DNA of 64,000 nt from Chersky-840 sp963811775 (GTDB lineage Bacteria > Actinomycetota > Acidimicrobiia > Acidimicrobiales > UBA8190): assembly GCA_963811775.1 (NCBI GenBank), contig CAWESO010000019.1, positions 124,001-188,000 on the forward strand, written 5' to 3'. A program made the translations under genes and the position numbers. Below are positions 56,121 to 64,000 of the stretch, in pieces. Numbering within the stretch: the first letter of the stretch is position 1; each line of letters opens with the position of its first letter. The notes under the pieces were generated by a model that had not been told where the DNA came from, made no database searches, and saw only the letters and a program-made list of their open reading frames with translations.

Positions 56121-57845
56121 GTGTCAGATCGAACCCAGGGCCAGGTGACGGGGCCGGGCGCCCCGGCCGGCCCCGAGGACCCCCGCGGCGATCTGCGCTG
56201 GGGATCGATCCCGGGCCTGGTGGCCGACGCCGCGGCCCGTTTCGGCGAGGCCGAGGCGGTGGCCGACGGCGACGTGCGGCTGAGCTTCGCCCAGCTCGAG
56301 CGCGACGCGTTGCGGGTGACGGGCGCGGCCATCGCCGCGGGCATCCATCCCGGGGACCGGGTGGCGATGTGGGCGCCGAACATGGCGGAGTGGATCGTCG
56401 CCGCCCTGGGCCTCGTCGGGGCGGGGGCCGCCCTGGTGCCGCTCAACACCCGGTTCAAAGGGCCCGAGGCCGCGTACGTGCTCACCCGCTCGCGCGCCCG
56501 CGCCCTGTTCACCGTGCGCGGTTTCCTCGGCATCGACTACCCGGCCATGCTCGAAGAAGAGGACGTGCCCCATCTGGAGCGCATCGTGCTGCTGCGTGAC
56601 GACGATGGCACCACGAGCGAGGTGACCCGAACCGACGAGGTCCCCATCTTCGGGTGGCACGAATTCCTGGCCGGGGCCGACGGCGTGGTCGAGTGCGACG
56701 AAGGCGTGGTGGGTGCGCCCGTAGACGTGAGCGCCGAGCGGGCACGCTGGCAGAGTGTGACCGGCGACGACCTCTCCGACGTCATCTTCACGTCGGGCAC
56801 GACGGGCCGTCCCAAGGGGGCCATGACGACACACACCCAGACGCTGCGCACCTTCGCCACGTGGTCGTCGATCGTGGGCCTGGCCCAGGGTGACCGTTAT
56901 CTCGTCGTCAACCCGTTCTTCCATACCTTCGGGTACAAGGCCGGCATCATCGCCTGTCTCATGCAGGGGGCCACCATCGTCCCCGAGCCCGTCTTCGACG
57001 TGGACAAGGTGTTGGCCACGGTGGCGGCGGAGCGCATCACGGTGCTGCCCGGCCCGCCCACGCTCTACCAGTCGATCCTGGACCATCCCCGGCGCGCCGA
57101 GTACGACCTCTCCAGCCTCCGCCTGGCCGTGACCGGGGCTGCGGTCGTGCCCGTCGTGCTCGTCAACCGCATGCGCTCCGAGCTGACGTTCTCCACCGTC
57201 CTCACCGCCTACGGGCTGACCGAGTCGAGCGGCACGGTGACCATGTGCCGCCAGGGCGACGCCCCCGAGACCATCGCCGAGACCTCGGGACGGGCCATCC
57301 CCGGTCTCGAGGTGCGCGTCGTCGGCGACGACGGCGTGGAGCGGCCCCGGGGCGAGCCCGGAGAGATCGTGGTCCGGGGGTACACCGTGGTGTCGGGTTA
57401 TTTCGAAGACCCCGAGGCCACGGCTGAGGCCATCGACGCCGACGGGTGGTTGCACACCGGCGACGTGGGGGTCATGGACGACGCCGGCAACGTGCGCATC
57501 ACGGATCGCAAGAAGGACATGTTCATCGTGGGGGGCTTCAACGCCTACCCGGCCGAGATCGAGGGGACGTTGTTGCGTCACCCCGCCGTGGCCCAGGCGG
57601 CGGTGATCGGCGTGGCCGACGACCGCATGGGCGAAGTGGGCTGTGCCTACGTCGTGCCCCGGCCCGGGGCGGCGGGGGACGACCTCGGCGCCGAGATCGT
57701 GGCGTGGAGCCGCGACCAGATGGCCAATTACAAGGTGCCTCGCTACGTCGAGGTGCTCGAGGCCTTGCCCACCAACGCCAGTGGCAAGGTGCTGAAGACC
57801 GAGCTGCGCGAGCGTTTCGCGCAGCAACCTGTGAAGGGAGCCTGA
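56121..57845 (+). CDS. fadD3: FadD3-like acyl-CoA ligase (HIP-CoA synthetase)
   Basis: A 574-aa AMP-forming ligase. DVIFTSGTTGRPKGAMTTH, VNPFFHTFGYKAGIIACLMQGAT, ITVLPGPPTLYQSILDHP, LRLAVTGAAVVPVVLVNRM and LTAYGLTESSGT match FadD3 (Rv3561) as recalled, which adds CoA to the ring C/D propionate HIP. DGWLHTGDVGVMDDAGNVRITDRKKDM and NASGKVLKTELR complete the family motifs. Start GTG 56121. Its stop overlaps the alcohol dehydrogenase start (TGATG). With fadE30 and ipdF nearby, a sterol ring C/D function is likely. Confidence 0.83.
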   Translation: MSDRTQGQVTGPGAPAGPEDPRGDLRWGSIPGLVADAAARFGEAEAVADGDVRLSFAQLERDALRVTGAAIAAGIHPGDRVAMWAPNMAEWIVAALGLVGAGAALVPLNTRFKGPEAAYVLTRSRARALFTVRGFLGIDYPAMLEEEDVPHLERIVLLRDDDGTTSEVTRTDEVPIFGWHEFLAGADGVVECDEGVVGAPVDVSAERARWQSVTGDDLSDVIFTSGTTGRPKGAMTTHTQTLRTFATWSSIVGLAQGDRYLVVNPFFHTFGYKAGIIACLMQGATIVPEPVFDVDKVLATVAAERITVLPGPPTLYQSILDHPRRAEYDLSSLRLAVTGAAVVPVVLVNRMRSELTFSTVLTAYGLTESSGTVTMCRQGDAPETIAETSGRAIPGLEVRVVGDDGVERPRGEPGEIVVRGYTVVSGYFEDPEATAEAIDADGWLHTGDVGVMDDAGNVRITDRKKDMFIVGGFNAYPAEIEGTLLRHPAVAQAAVIGVADDRMGEVGCAYVVPRPGAAGDDLGAEIVAWSRDQMANYKVPRYVEVLEALPTNASGKVLKTELRERFAQQPVKGA

Positions 57846-58948
57846 TGCGAGGGATCGTCTACACCGGGGATGACGCCGAGGTCACCGACAAACTCGAGGT
57901 CACCGAGCCCGGCCCGACCGAGGTCAAGGTGAAGATCGTCGCCGCCGGGGTGTGCCACTCGGACCTGTCGGTGCTCGACGGCACCATCCCGTGGAAGGCG
58001 CCGTCGGTCCTCGGCCACGAGGGCGCGGGAATCGTCGAAGCCGTGGGCTCGTCGGTGCGTTCGGTCAAGCCCGGGGACCACATCGTGGTGGCCACCCTGG
58101 CGAGCTGCGGGACGTGCCGAGCCTGCAACACCGGGCACCCGACGATGTGCATCCACAGCCTCGGCAACGTCTCGACCCCGTTCACCTTCAACGGCGAGCC
58201 CGCGTCGAACTTCGCGGCGGCATCGGTGTTCGCCGAGTACACCATCGTCCAGGAGGTCCAGGCCGTCGCCATCTCCAAGGACGTGCCCTTCACCTCGGCG
58301 TGCCTCATCGGCTGTGGCGTGCTCACGGGCGTGGGGTCGGTGCTCAACCGGGCCAAGGTCGCCCCGGGCGAGACCGCGGCGGTGTTCGGCGTCGGGGGAG
58401 TGGGGCTCAACGTCATCCAGGCCCTGCGCCTGTCCGCCGCCAGCCGCATCGTGGCCGTCGACACCATGGCGTCGAAAGAGGACCTCGCCATGCAGTTCGG
58501 GGCTACCCACTTCATCGACGCGTCCAAGGCCGACGCCGTCGAGGAGATCAAGAAGATCGTCCCTCACGGGCCCAAGTCCGTGGCGCGCGCCCTGGGCCCC
58601 GGCGGTGTCACGTGGGCCTTCGACTGCGTGGGCCATCCCGCCGTGCTGCGCAACGCCATCGACGCTCTCGACTGGGGCGGCACGGCCGTCGCCATCGGCG
58701 TCCCGCCGCGCGGCAGCGAGGTGAGCGTGGACATCAACAACCTGGCCTACGTCGACCGCGGGCTCATGGGGTGCCGCTACGGGGCCAGCCGCCCCCATCA
58801 CGACATCCCCCTCATGGTGGAGCTCTATCTCGGCGGCAAGCTGATGCTCGACGAGCTCGTGACCGAGGTCCTCCCGCTCGAGGGGTTCCGCGAGATCGTC
58901 CAGGACATGCACGACGGCAAGCTGGCCCGCGGGGTGCTCACGCTCTGA
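57845..58948 (+). CDS. Zinc-dependent MDR alcohol dehydrogenase
   Basis: A 367-aa medium-chain dehydrogenase. The catalytic zinc site is GVCHSD and GHEGAG, the structural zinc Cys cluster is CGTCRACNTGHPTMC, and the NAD fold is AAVFGVGGVGLNVIQALRL. It resembles class III-like or NDMA-type actinobacterial alcohol dehydrogenases. Substrate unknown; coupling to the FadD3-like gene (TGATG, GAAGGGAG ribosome site) suggests it oxidises an alcohol to the aldehyde before acid activation. Confidence 0.87.
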   Translation: MRGIVYTGDDAEVTDKLEVTEPGPTEVKVKIVAAGVCHSDLSVLDGTIPWKAPSVLGHEGAGIVEAVGSSVRSVKPGDHIVVATLASCGTCRACNTGHPTMCIHSLGNVSTPFTFNGEPASNFAAASVFAEYTIVQEVQAVAISKDVPFTSACLIGCGVLTGVGSVLNRAKVAPGETAAVFGVGGVGLNVIQALRLSAASRIVAVDTMASKEDLAMQFGATHFIDASKADAVEEIKKIVPHGPKSVARALGPGGVTWAFDCVGHPAVLRNAIDALDWGGTAVAIGVPPRGSEVSVDINNLAYVDRGLMGCRYGASRPHHDIPLMVELYLGGKLMLDELVTEVLPLEGFREIVQDMHDGKLARGVLTL

Positions 58949-58964
58949 TCGGGACAGGCCGGCG

Positions 58965-59873
58965 TCAGGCGGGCGTCTTGAGCGGCCCGCCGGGGCGCGA
59001 GCCCAGGAACGTCGTGATGCCCGCGGCGATGGCGCGGGCAGCCTGCTGTTGCCACGCCGGCGAGACCAGCAGGGCGGCATCGATCGCGTTGCGCATGTTG
59101 CCGCACTCGATGAGGATCTTGGGGACAGTCGAGAGGTTCAACCCGCCCAGGTCGTCCCGGTCGGCCACGCCGTCGGTTCCGTCGTAGGAGCTGACTGGCA
59201 TCGCCGTGCCCGAGAGGAACGCAGCGCGAACGTCGGCGCCGAGCGCCTGTGACGGCCCGATCACGGCGTCGTTCACCCCGTCGGCCACGGGCTCGAGGAT
59301 GGCGAAGCCCCGACCCTCGGGCGGACCGCCGTCGGCGTGGATCGAGATGGCGGCGTCGGAGTCAGCGGCGTTGCCGATGGCGGCGCGCTGCGTGACGCAC
59401 GGGCCCACCCCGGTGTTGGTCGTCCGCGTCTCGACCACGGATGCGCCTTCGCCTTCGAGGTCCGCGGTGAGGTACTGCGCCACGTTGAAGTTGAATTGCG
59501 CCTCGGTGTAGCCGCCGTCGGTCTCGGTGCCGGTGGTATCGCAGGCTTCTTCCTCGCGCCCGTTCCAGATCGGTGTGTCGATGGCCTTTGGATCCGTGAA
59601 GTTGTCGCCGTTGTGGCCGGGATCGATGGTGACGACGTCACCTCGAAGCGATGTGGACCTGCCCGACGGGGCCTCGGTCGTCGATGTCGTCGTCGGTGTC
59701 GCCGGCCGCCCCGACAGGGACGTCGTGGGCGTGTCGGTCAACGTGCCCGGACGTGCGGGCTGGATCGCGCGCGACGCGGTGGCGCCGCAGCCCGTGAGTG
59801 CGGCCGCGCTGACCACGACGGCCGCCAGCAGCGCTGCACGAGCGAGGCCCGCGTCCATAAAGCCGGAGTGCAT
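58965..59873 (-). CDS. N-acetylmuramoyl-L-alanine amidase (Amidase_3), lipoprotein
   Basis: A 302-aa cell-wall hydrolase. A signal with lipobox LTGC near residue 28 is followed by a Thr/Pro-rich linker. The Amidase_3 domain shows TIDPGHNGDN (zinc His), GREEEACDTTG (zinc Glu), ISIHADGGPPEGRGF (zinc His) and ILIECGNMRN (catalytic Glu). It cleaves the MurNAc-L-Ala bond of peptidoglycan. ATG 59873 or 59858 are possible starts. Convergent with the alcohol dehydrogenase (16-bp gap). Confidence 0.88.
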   Translation of the reverse strand: MHSGFMDAGLARAALLAAVVVSAAALTGCGATASRAIQPARPGTLTDTPTTSLSGRPATPTTTSTTEAPSGRSTSLRGDVVTIDPGHNGDNFTDPKAIDTPIWNGREEEACDTTGTETDGGYTEAQFNFNVAQYLTADLEGEGASVVETRTTNTGVGPCVTQRAAIGNAADSDAAISIHADGGPPEGRGFAILEPVADGVNDAVIGPSQALGADVRAAFLSGTAMPVSSYDGTDGVADRDDLGGLNLSTVPKILIECGNMRNAIDAALLVSPAWQQQAARAIAAGITTFLGSRPGGPLKTPA

Positions 59874-60055
59874 GACAGGGGCGTGGCCCCCGGATCGCTC
59901 AGCGTCCCGTGCACGCGCCCGATTTATTGCCACTGCAAAAGACTGTAGGAGGTCGCCATGTGCTCGAAGAGCCGCACGACGCTGTGCAGGGGCTTCCCCC
60001 AGGATCTGATGGCAGTGGGTTAGTCTCGCCCCGCACGTGCAAACAGAGGAGCGCC

Positions 60056-60988
60056 ATGAACTACTGCTCGCAGTGCGGCCGTCAACTGCAACCGGGTGAC
60101 ACGCTATGCGCGGGGTGTGGCACGGCCACGTCGGCCGGTGCGGCGCCCCTGTCGACCGGCGTTCCTCCCATGCCCCCGCCCGCGCCGGGCACGGCCATGG
60201 GAACCGGAACCCCCAATTCCATTCCAGGGGGAGGCTACGGATCTCCCGGGTCGATCCCCACCCCGCCCATGCCGCCCCCGCCCATGCCGCCCACGCCCAT
60301 GCCGCCCGCGCCCATGCCGCCCGCGCCCATGCCGCCCGCGCCGATGCGGATGGAGAGCGGCTACCCTCCGCCGCCCGGTGGGTATCCGCCTCCGGGAGGT
60401 GGGTCGCCCCCGCCATCCTCCGGTGGCTATCCCCCGCCCCCGCCGCCGAGTTACCCACCGTCCGGTGGCTATCCGCCCGGCCCGCCGAGCGGCGCCTATC
60501 CCCCCGGTGGAGCGTTCCCGCCCGGAGGCGGCTACCCGCCCGCCCCCGGTGGATACGCGCCCCAGGGCGTGCTGGCCGACTGGGGGGTGCGGGCGCTGGG
60601 TTATCTCATCGACGTCGGGGTCATCGCCGTGGTCCTCGTTCCCCTCTACATCCTGGGATACGCGGTGAGCTACGCCTTCGTGCTCCTCGGATGGCTGGCC
60701 GCCATCGGGCTCGGCATCTTCATGGCGGTCCAGGTCGGCCAAGGGGGGCAGTCCCCCGGGATGCGCACGGTCGGGATCAAGTGCATCCACCAGCAGACCG
60801 GGCAGACGATCGGGGCCGGTCTGGCCATCGTGCGCACCATCGCCCACTTCGTCGACAGCCTGATCTGCTACGTGGGTTGGCTCTTCCCCCTGTGGGACCG
60901 GAACCGCCAGACCCTGGCGGACAAGATCATGAGCACGGTCGTCGTCCGTGTCCCTCCGCAGAAGTTCAGCCTGACGCCTCCGACGTGA
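60056..60988 (+). CDS. RDD-family membrane protein with N-terminal zinc ribbon and proline-rich linker
   Basis: A 310-aa protein. MNYCSQCGRQLQPGDTLCAGCG is a four-Cys zinc ribbon. Residues ~30-175 are Pro/Gly/Met-rich repeats (MPPAPMPPAPMPP; SGGYPPP). The C-terminal RDD domain has VRALGYLIDVGVIAVVL, two further helices and SPGMRTVGIKCI. RDD proteins are membrane proteins of mostly unknown transport role. AGAGGAG lies close before ATG 60056. GTGA overlap with the next gene. Confidence 0.85.
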   Translation: MNYCSQCGRQLQPGDTLCAGCGTATSAGAAPLSTGVPPMPPPAPGTAMGTGTPNSIPGGGYGSPGSIPTPPMPPPPMPPTPMPPAPMPPAPMPPAPMRMESGYPPPPGGYPPPGGGSPPPSSGGYPPPPPPSYPPSGGYPPGPPSGAYPPGGAFPPGGGYPPAPGGYAPQGVLADWGVRALGYLIDVGVIAVVLVPLYILGYAVSYAFVLLGWLAAIGLGIFMAVQVGQGGQSPGMRTVGIKCIHQQTGQTIGAGLAIVRTIAHFVDSLICYVGWLFPLWDRNRQTLADKIMSTVVVRVPPQKFSLTPPT

Positions 60989-61362
60989 TCGCGCTCGCCG
61001 CTGGCGCGCTCGACATACGGCGGTTGCAGAAACCGGCCGCGGTCTTCCTCGCCGGAGGCCTGGTCCTGGCGCATCTGCCGCAGGGGTGGGGCCTCCCGTG
61101 CCCACTGCGATCCCTGACCGGGGTGCCGTGCCCGTTCTGCGGCGTGACGACGTCCGTGCGAGACACCCTCGGCGGACACCTGCGCGCCGGGTTCGGGGCC
61201 GCACCGCTCGGGCTGGCGCTGATCGCCCTGGCCGTGGTGCTGGTGCTGCGACTGGGCCCAGCGCGTGTCCCGGTCCTCACCACGCGCTGGCTCCGCCCGG
61301 TCGTCGTGCTCGGGGTGGCGGCCGAATGGTGCTTCGAGCTCCATCGCTTCCACATCATCTGA
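60985..61362 (+). CDS. DUF2752 membrane protein
   Basis: A 125-aa protein with the DUF2752 pattern: LPCPLRSLTGVPCPFCGVTTSVRDTLGGHLRAGFGAAPLG, with CPFCGxTxS between two membrane helices, and another helix (LALIALAVVLVLRLG). Function unknown. GTG 60985 overlaps the RDD gene stop, so they are coupled. Confidence 0.85.
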   Translation: MIALAAGALDIRRLQKPAAVFLAGGLVLAHLPQGWGLPCPLRSLTGVPCPFCGVTTSVRDTLGGHLRAGFGAAPLGLALIALAVVLVLRLGPARVPVLTTRWLRPVVVLGVAAEWCFELHRFHII

Positions 61363-61393
61363 GTCCGACCGACGCGGGGGAACGCCGGCGCGC

Positions 61394-61969
61394 CTACAAG
61401 GTCCGGCCGCAGGACTGACAGACGTTGTTGGCGATCGGATTCGGCTCCCCGCAGGTGGCGCAGCGCATCGAACCGCGCAGGCGCGGTGCGACGAAGGGGC
61501 GAGGTGACGCCGGCACGGAGGGGCTGAACACGCGAGCGCCCGGTCCCGCGTGTTGCGAGGTGGGCCCCCGTCGCGGTGCGAGCGCGCCGGCCAGGGCCAC
61601 GGCGGCGGCAACGATGCTCACAAAGGCGCCGACGTCCCAGTGCACGCCGGCCTCCTTCTTGGCGAAGCACACCGCCGTGAGCAGCAGGTCGGCGCCGGTG
61701 ACGGCCACCAGGACGAGTCGACGGAGCACGGGCGCTCGAAGATCGCGTCCCGCCGTGATGACGAGGTACACCACGGTGGCGAGCGCCCCGACGAAGGGGA
61801 GGTACATCCACGACCGCAGGGACGTGGCGCTGAAGCTGAAGTATCCGGTGCCCGGGGAGCCGAAGTCGAACCACGGGAGGTGGATGCCGAGCATGAGCGT
61901 GGCACTGGCCCCTCCCACGATCATGTCTGCGACGTGCAGGCGTTTGCTGTCGGTGCGGGTGTGTGGCAT
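61394..61969 (-). CDS. Four-helix membrane protein with C-terminal zinc ribbon
   Basis: A 191-aa protein: helices at ~12-30, 48-72, 80-102 and 110-130, a Pro/Ser/Arg-rich linker, then the ribbon MRCATCGEPNPIANNVCQSCG at the C-terminal end, the reverse of the RDD protein's layout. Family not recognised. Encoded convergently to the DUF2752 gene and followed by nothing on its strand before 60988. Confidence 0.72.
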   Translation of the reverse strand: MPHTRTDSKRLHVADMIVGGASATLMLGIHLPWFDFGSPGTGYFSFSATSLRSWMYLPFVGALATVVYLVITAGRDLRAPVLRRLVLVAVTGADLLLTAVCFAKKEAGVHWDVGAFVSIVAAAVALAGALAPRRGPTSQHAGPGARVFSPSVPASPRPFVAPRLRGSMRCATCGEPNPIANNVCQSCGRTL

Positions 61970-62032
61970 CGGTGGAGACGTTCCCCGTCCTCGATCCGGT
62001 GGCCTACGAGGTCTGGGCCGACACGGTCGCCG

Positions 62033-62681
62033 TCACCGTGGCAACGAGGTCGGCTGCCCTTGGACGGCGACCACGGCGAACAGGAGGATCACCGCCACCG
62101 CGGTGCCGATACCGACCCATCCGAAGACGACGCCGGCGATGGCAATCCCGCGCCCGCCCTCGCTCTCGCTCTCGTGGCCTTTCTTGATCTGGCTCAGCGC
62201 GACGTGCCCGAAGATCACCGCCAGGATCGATCCCACCCACCAGAGCCACAAGACGCCGAGGACGAGCGACGCGATGGCGAGCGGGTTCGTGCGCCGGCGC
62301 CAGGGCCGCCGGGGGGTAGTAACCGGGGTACGGCGGCTGGAAGGGCGCCTGGTAGGGGCCCCGGAACGGCCCTTGGTACGGCGCTTGGTACGGCCCGGGG
62401 ACAGGGGGCGGGTAGGGAAGGCCCGGAGGAGCGCCGAGCCGGACGGGGCCGGGCGGGGGAGAGGGCACCACCGGCGGTCCCTCCGTTCCGTAGGCCGACG
62501 GCGGAAGGGGCAGCGTTGTCGACGAGGGTTGCGGGAATGTTGGGCCGGCGGTCTCAGGGTCGGCGCCGACGAGAACGGCGCCACAGCGCGCGCGATAGGC
62601 GTCGTCGGGGCTGACGCGGGTGCCGCAAGCAGGACATGCGCCCGACCCTCCGAAGGTGGCTCCGTGGTCCGCCATGGTCAT
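62033..62681 (-). CDS. DUF4190 membrane protein with N-terminal zinc ribbon, frame-broken
   Basis: The N-terminal part (ATG 62681, MTMADHG) has a half-intact ribbon (CPACGTRVSPDDAYRARCG; the third Cys is missing) and a Pro/Tyr-rich linker (YPPPVPGPYQAPYQ). The DUF4190 part, NPLAIASLVLGVLWLWWVGSILAVIFGHVALSQI and GRGIAIAGVVFGWVGIGTAVAVILL, is read in another frame. Deleting one base from the C6 run (coding strand) at 62311-62316 joins them. In the unshifted frame the protein would run on to 62004 as Arg-rich nonsense. Such proteins are small membrane proteins of unknown function. Confidence 0.75.
62311..62316 (-). other. Homopolymer frameshift site in the DUF4190 gene
   Basis: Six G on the plus strand mark where the Pro/Tyr-rich linker frame gives way to the DUF4190 frame. 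One base fewer gives the continuous reading GYYPRRPWRRRTNPLAIAS. Real slippage mutation and sequencing error are both possible. Confidence 0.75.
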
Positions 62682-62887
62682 CGGTCGCCCTCTCCGCCCT
62701 GGCCGGAGCCTGACGGGAGACGCCCGGCCCCGTCGGGCACAGTAACCCGAGCGCGACCGCCGACACCTTGATGCACGGCCCGGTCGGCCCCACCCGCCGG
62801 CGACTTCGCGGGTGGGAACTGACCCCCCGGTCAGGGCGACCTGGGTCGTATGCTGCAAGCGGCGGGTACGAGGAAAGAAGGTGGACC

Positions 62888-64000
62888 GTGAGCTTCGACC
62901 GGTTGAGTCCTCTCGATGCGTCGTTCCTGCACGTGGAGGACGACGTCAGCCACATGCACATCGCGGCCATCGGCATCTTCGAAGGTCCCACGCCGCGGTA
63001 CGCCGACGTCGTCAACATGGTCCGGGGCAAGCTCCCGCTCGTGCCCCGCTACCGGCAGGTGGTGCGGTTCGTGCCGTTGGACCTGGGTCGTCCGGTGTGG
63101 GTGGACGACCCCCATTTCAACATCGACTACCACCTGCGCCACACCGCGCTCCCCGCACCGGGCGGCGAGCCCGAGCTGCGGGCGCTCGTGGGACGGGTGA
63201 TGGCCCAGCAACTCGACCGGTCCAAGCCCCTGTGGGAGATCTGGATGGTCGAGGGGCTCGGCGGTGGTCGGTGGGCCCTGCTCTCGAAGACCCATCACGC
63301 CCTCGTCGACGGGGTGTCGGGGACGGACCTGCTGGCCGTCCTCATGGACACCACACCACAGGCCTCGCCACCGGTCGCGGACGACTGGCGACCCCGTCCC
63401 GCGCCCAGCGGCACCAGCCTGGCCCTCGGCGCCGCCACCGATCTGGCCCGGAGCCCCTACGAACAGCTCCGGGCGGTGCGCGCCAGCAGCACGTGTATGC
63501 CGCGTCACGCCCTGGCCCGCGCCGGAGAGGTGGCCCGGGGGCTGTCGTCGATGGCCGGGCTCATCCGGCCCACGCCCATCTCGAGCCTCAACGGTCCCCT
63601 CGGCCCGCATCGGCGCTACGCCTGGGCGGCGACCACGGTGGACGACATCAAGCGGGTGCGAAAGGGCCTCGGTGGTGCCTTCAACGACGTCGTCCTGGCG
63701 TCGATCACCAACGGCTTTCGCGAGTTGCTCCGGTCCCGCGGCGAGTCCGTCGACCGGGTGGTGCGGACGCTCGTCCCGGTGTCGGTCCGGCCCCGCACCC
63801 CCGGCGCCATGGCGGTCGGGGACGGCACCCTGCAGAACAAGGTGTCGGCCATGTTCGCCGCGCTGCCCGTGGGTATCGACGACCCGGGCGAGCGACTCCG
63901 GGCCATCACGCTGCAGATGACGGGCCTCAAGGAGTCCAAAGAAGCCGTGGCGGGCGAAGCGCTGACGTCGCTGTCGGGGTTCGCGCCCCCCATGCTCCTG
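62888..64000 (+). CDS. WS/DGAT-type O-acyltransferase (wax ester/triacylglycerol synthase), partial
   Basis: The first 371 residues of a wax ester synthase/diacylglycerol acyltransferase, cut by the window edge (full family length ~460). RLSPLDASFLHVEDDVSHMHIA is the family N terminus, THHALVDGVSG carries the catalytic HHxxxDG, PISSLNGPLGPHRRYAWA and FNDVVLASITNGFRELL match downstream motifs. It esterifies acyl-CoA to diacylglycerol or fatty alcohol to make storage lipid. GTG 62888 has GAAAGAAGG six bases upstream. Confidence 0.92.
   Translation, partial: MSFDRLSPLDASFLHVEDDVSHMHIAAIGIFEGPTPRYADVVNMVRGKLPLVPRYRQVVRFVPLDLGRPVWVDDPHFNIDYHLRHTALPAPGGEPELRALVGRVMAQQLDRSKPLWEIWMVEGLGGGRWALLSKTHHALVDGVSGTDLLAVLMDTTPQASPPVADDWRPRPAPSGTSLALGAATDLARSPYEQLRAVRASSTCMPRHALARAGEVARGLSSMAGLIRPTPISSLNGPLGPHRRYAWAATTVDDIKRVRKGLGGAFNDVVLASITNGFRELLRSRGESVDRVVRTLVPVSVRPRTPGAMAVGDGTLQNKVSAMFAALPVGIDDPGERLRAITLQMTGLKESKEAVAGEALTSLSGFAPPMLL

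Overview
The window is a high-GC, gene-dense stretch of a chromosome from an actinobacterium. Three things point to the class Acidimicrobiia or a close relative: the pervasive G/C third codon positions with many GTG starts and 1-4 bp ATGA/GTGA/TGATG gene overlaps; the secreted protein with GYW...SDGGVFxFGDA repeats; and the mycobacterial-style steroid and acyl-CoA genes (FadA5-, FadE30-, IpdF- and FadD3-like) beside F420-dependent oxidoreductase and WS/DGAT genes. No rRNA, tRNA, CRISPR array, transposase or phage gene was seen. The taxonomic assignment is inference.

Layout. (1) 1-8429, minus strand: a translationally coupled sugar or sugar-acid catabolic block (GH4 glycosidase, 3-hydroxyisobutyrate-dehydrogenase-like reductase, class I aldolase, FGGY kinase, LarA-type nickel racemase), then an MFS-ABC ATPase fusion whose reading frame is broken at a G7 run. 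(2) 8430-27731: lipid and steroid metabolism. A fadA5-like thiolase lies behind a perfect KstR-type operator; then come a secreted repeat protein, two hot-dog proteins flanking a crotonase, two large tandem hybrid histidine kinases, two acyl-CoA synthetases (a second KstR-like box lies between them), a MaoC dehydratase, an SDR, an F420-dependent oxidoreductase and an NTF2-fold protein. (3) 27761-35345: an ABC-2 exporter operon with its own two-component system, followed by an ECF sigma factor and a very large membrane-anchored partner. (4) 35430-41292: a small accessory region (DHFR-like reductase, sulfotransferase, YjbR, SRAP peptidase, a divergent AbiEi-like regulator/Fic pair, a broken small basic-protein gene and a 570-bp gene-free, relatively A/T-rich stretch). 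(5) 41293-52467: a compact ten-gene Tad/Flp pilus locus ending in a LysM-BTAD protein, then an SSB paralogue lacking the usual acidic tail and a tiny conserved-looking ORF. (6) 52533-58948: msrB, then steroid ring C/D genes (fadE30-, ipdF- and fadD3-like) with a zinc alcohol dehydrogenase; a TIG-domain lipoprotein lies between them on the other strand. (7) 58965-64000: a cell-wall amidase, a group of zinc-ribbon membrane proteins (one frame-broken at a G6 run), and a WS/DGAT acyltransferase cut by the window edge.

How it works together. The acyl-CoA genes and the KstR-like boxes suggest growth on sterols or related lipids, with side-chain thiolysis (FadA5) and ring C/D breakdown (FadE30/IpdF/FadD3) encoded about 45 kb apart. 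The first block looks like a separate route for an unidentified sugar or sugar acid. The Tad locus gives a surface pilus and lies directly upstream of an extra SSB, which allows a speculative link to DNA uptake. Two genes are frame-broken at homopolymers; these may be real or may be sequencing indels. The Fic/AbiEi-like pair and the neighbouring gene broken by a 20-bp tandem duplication mark the most recently disturbed part of the window.
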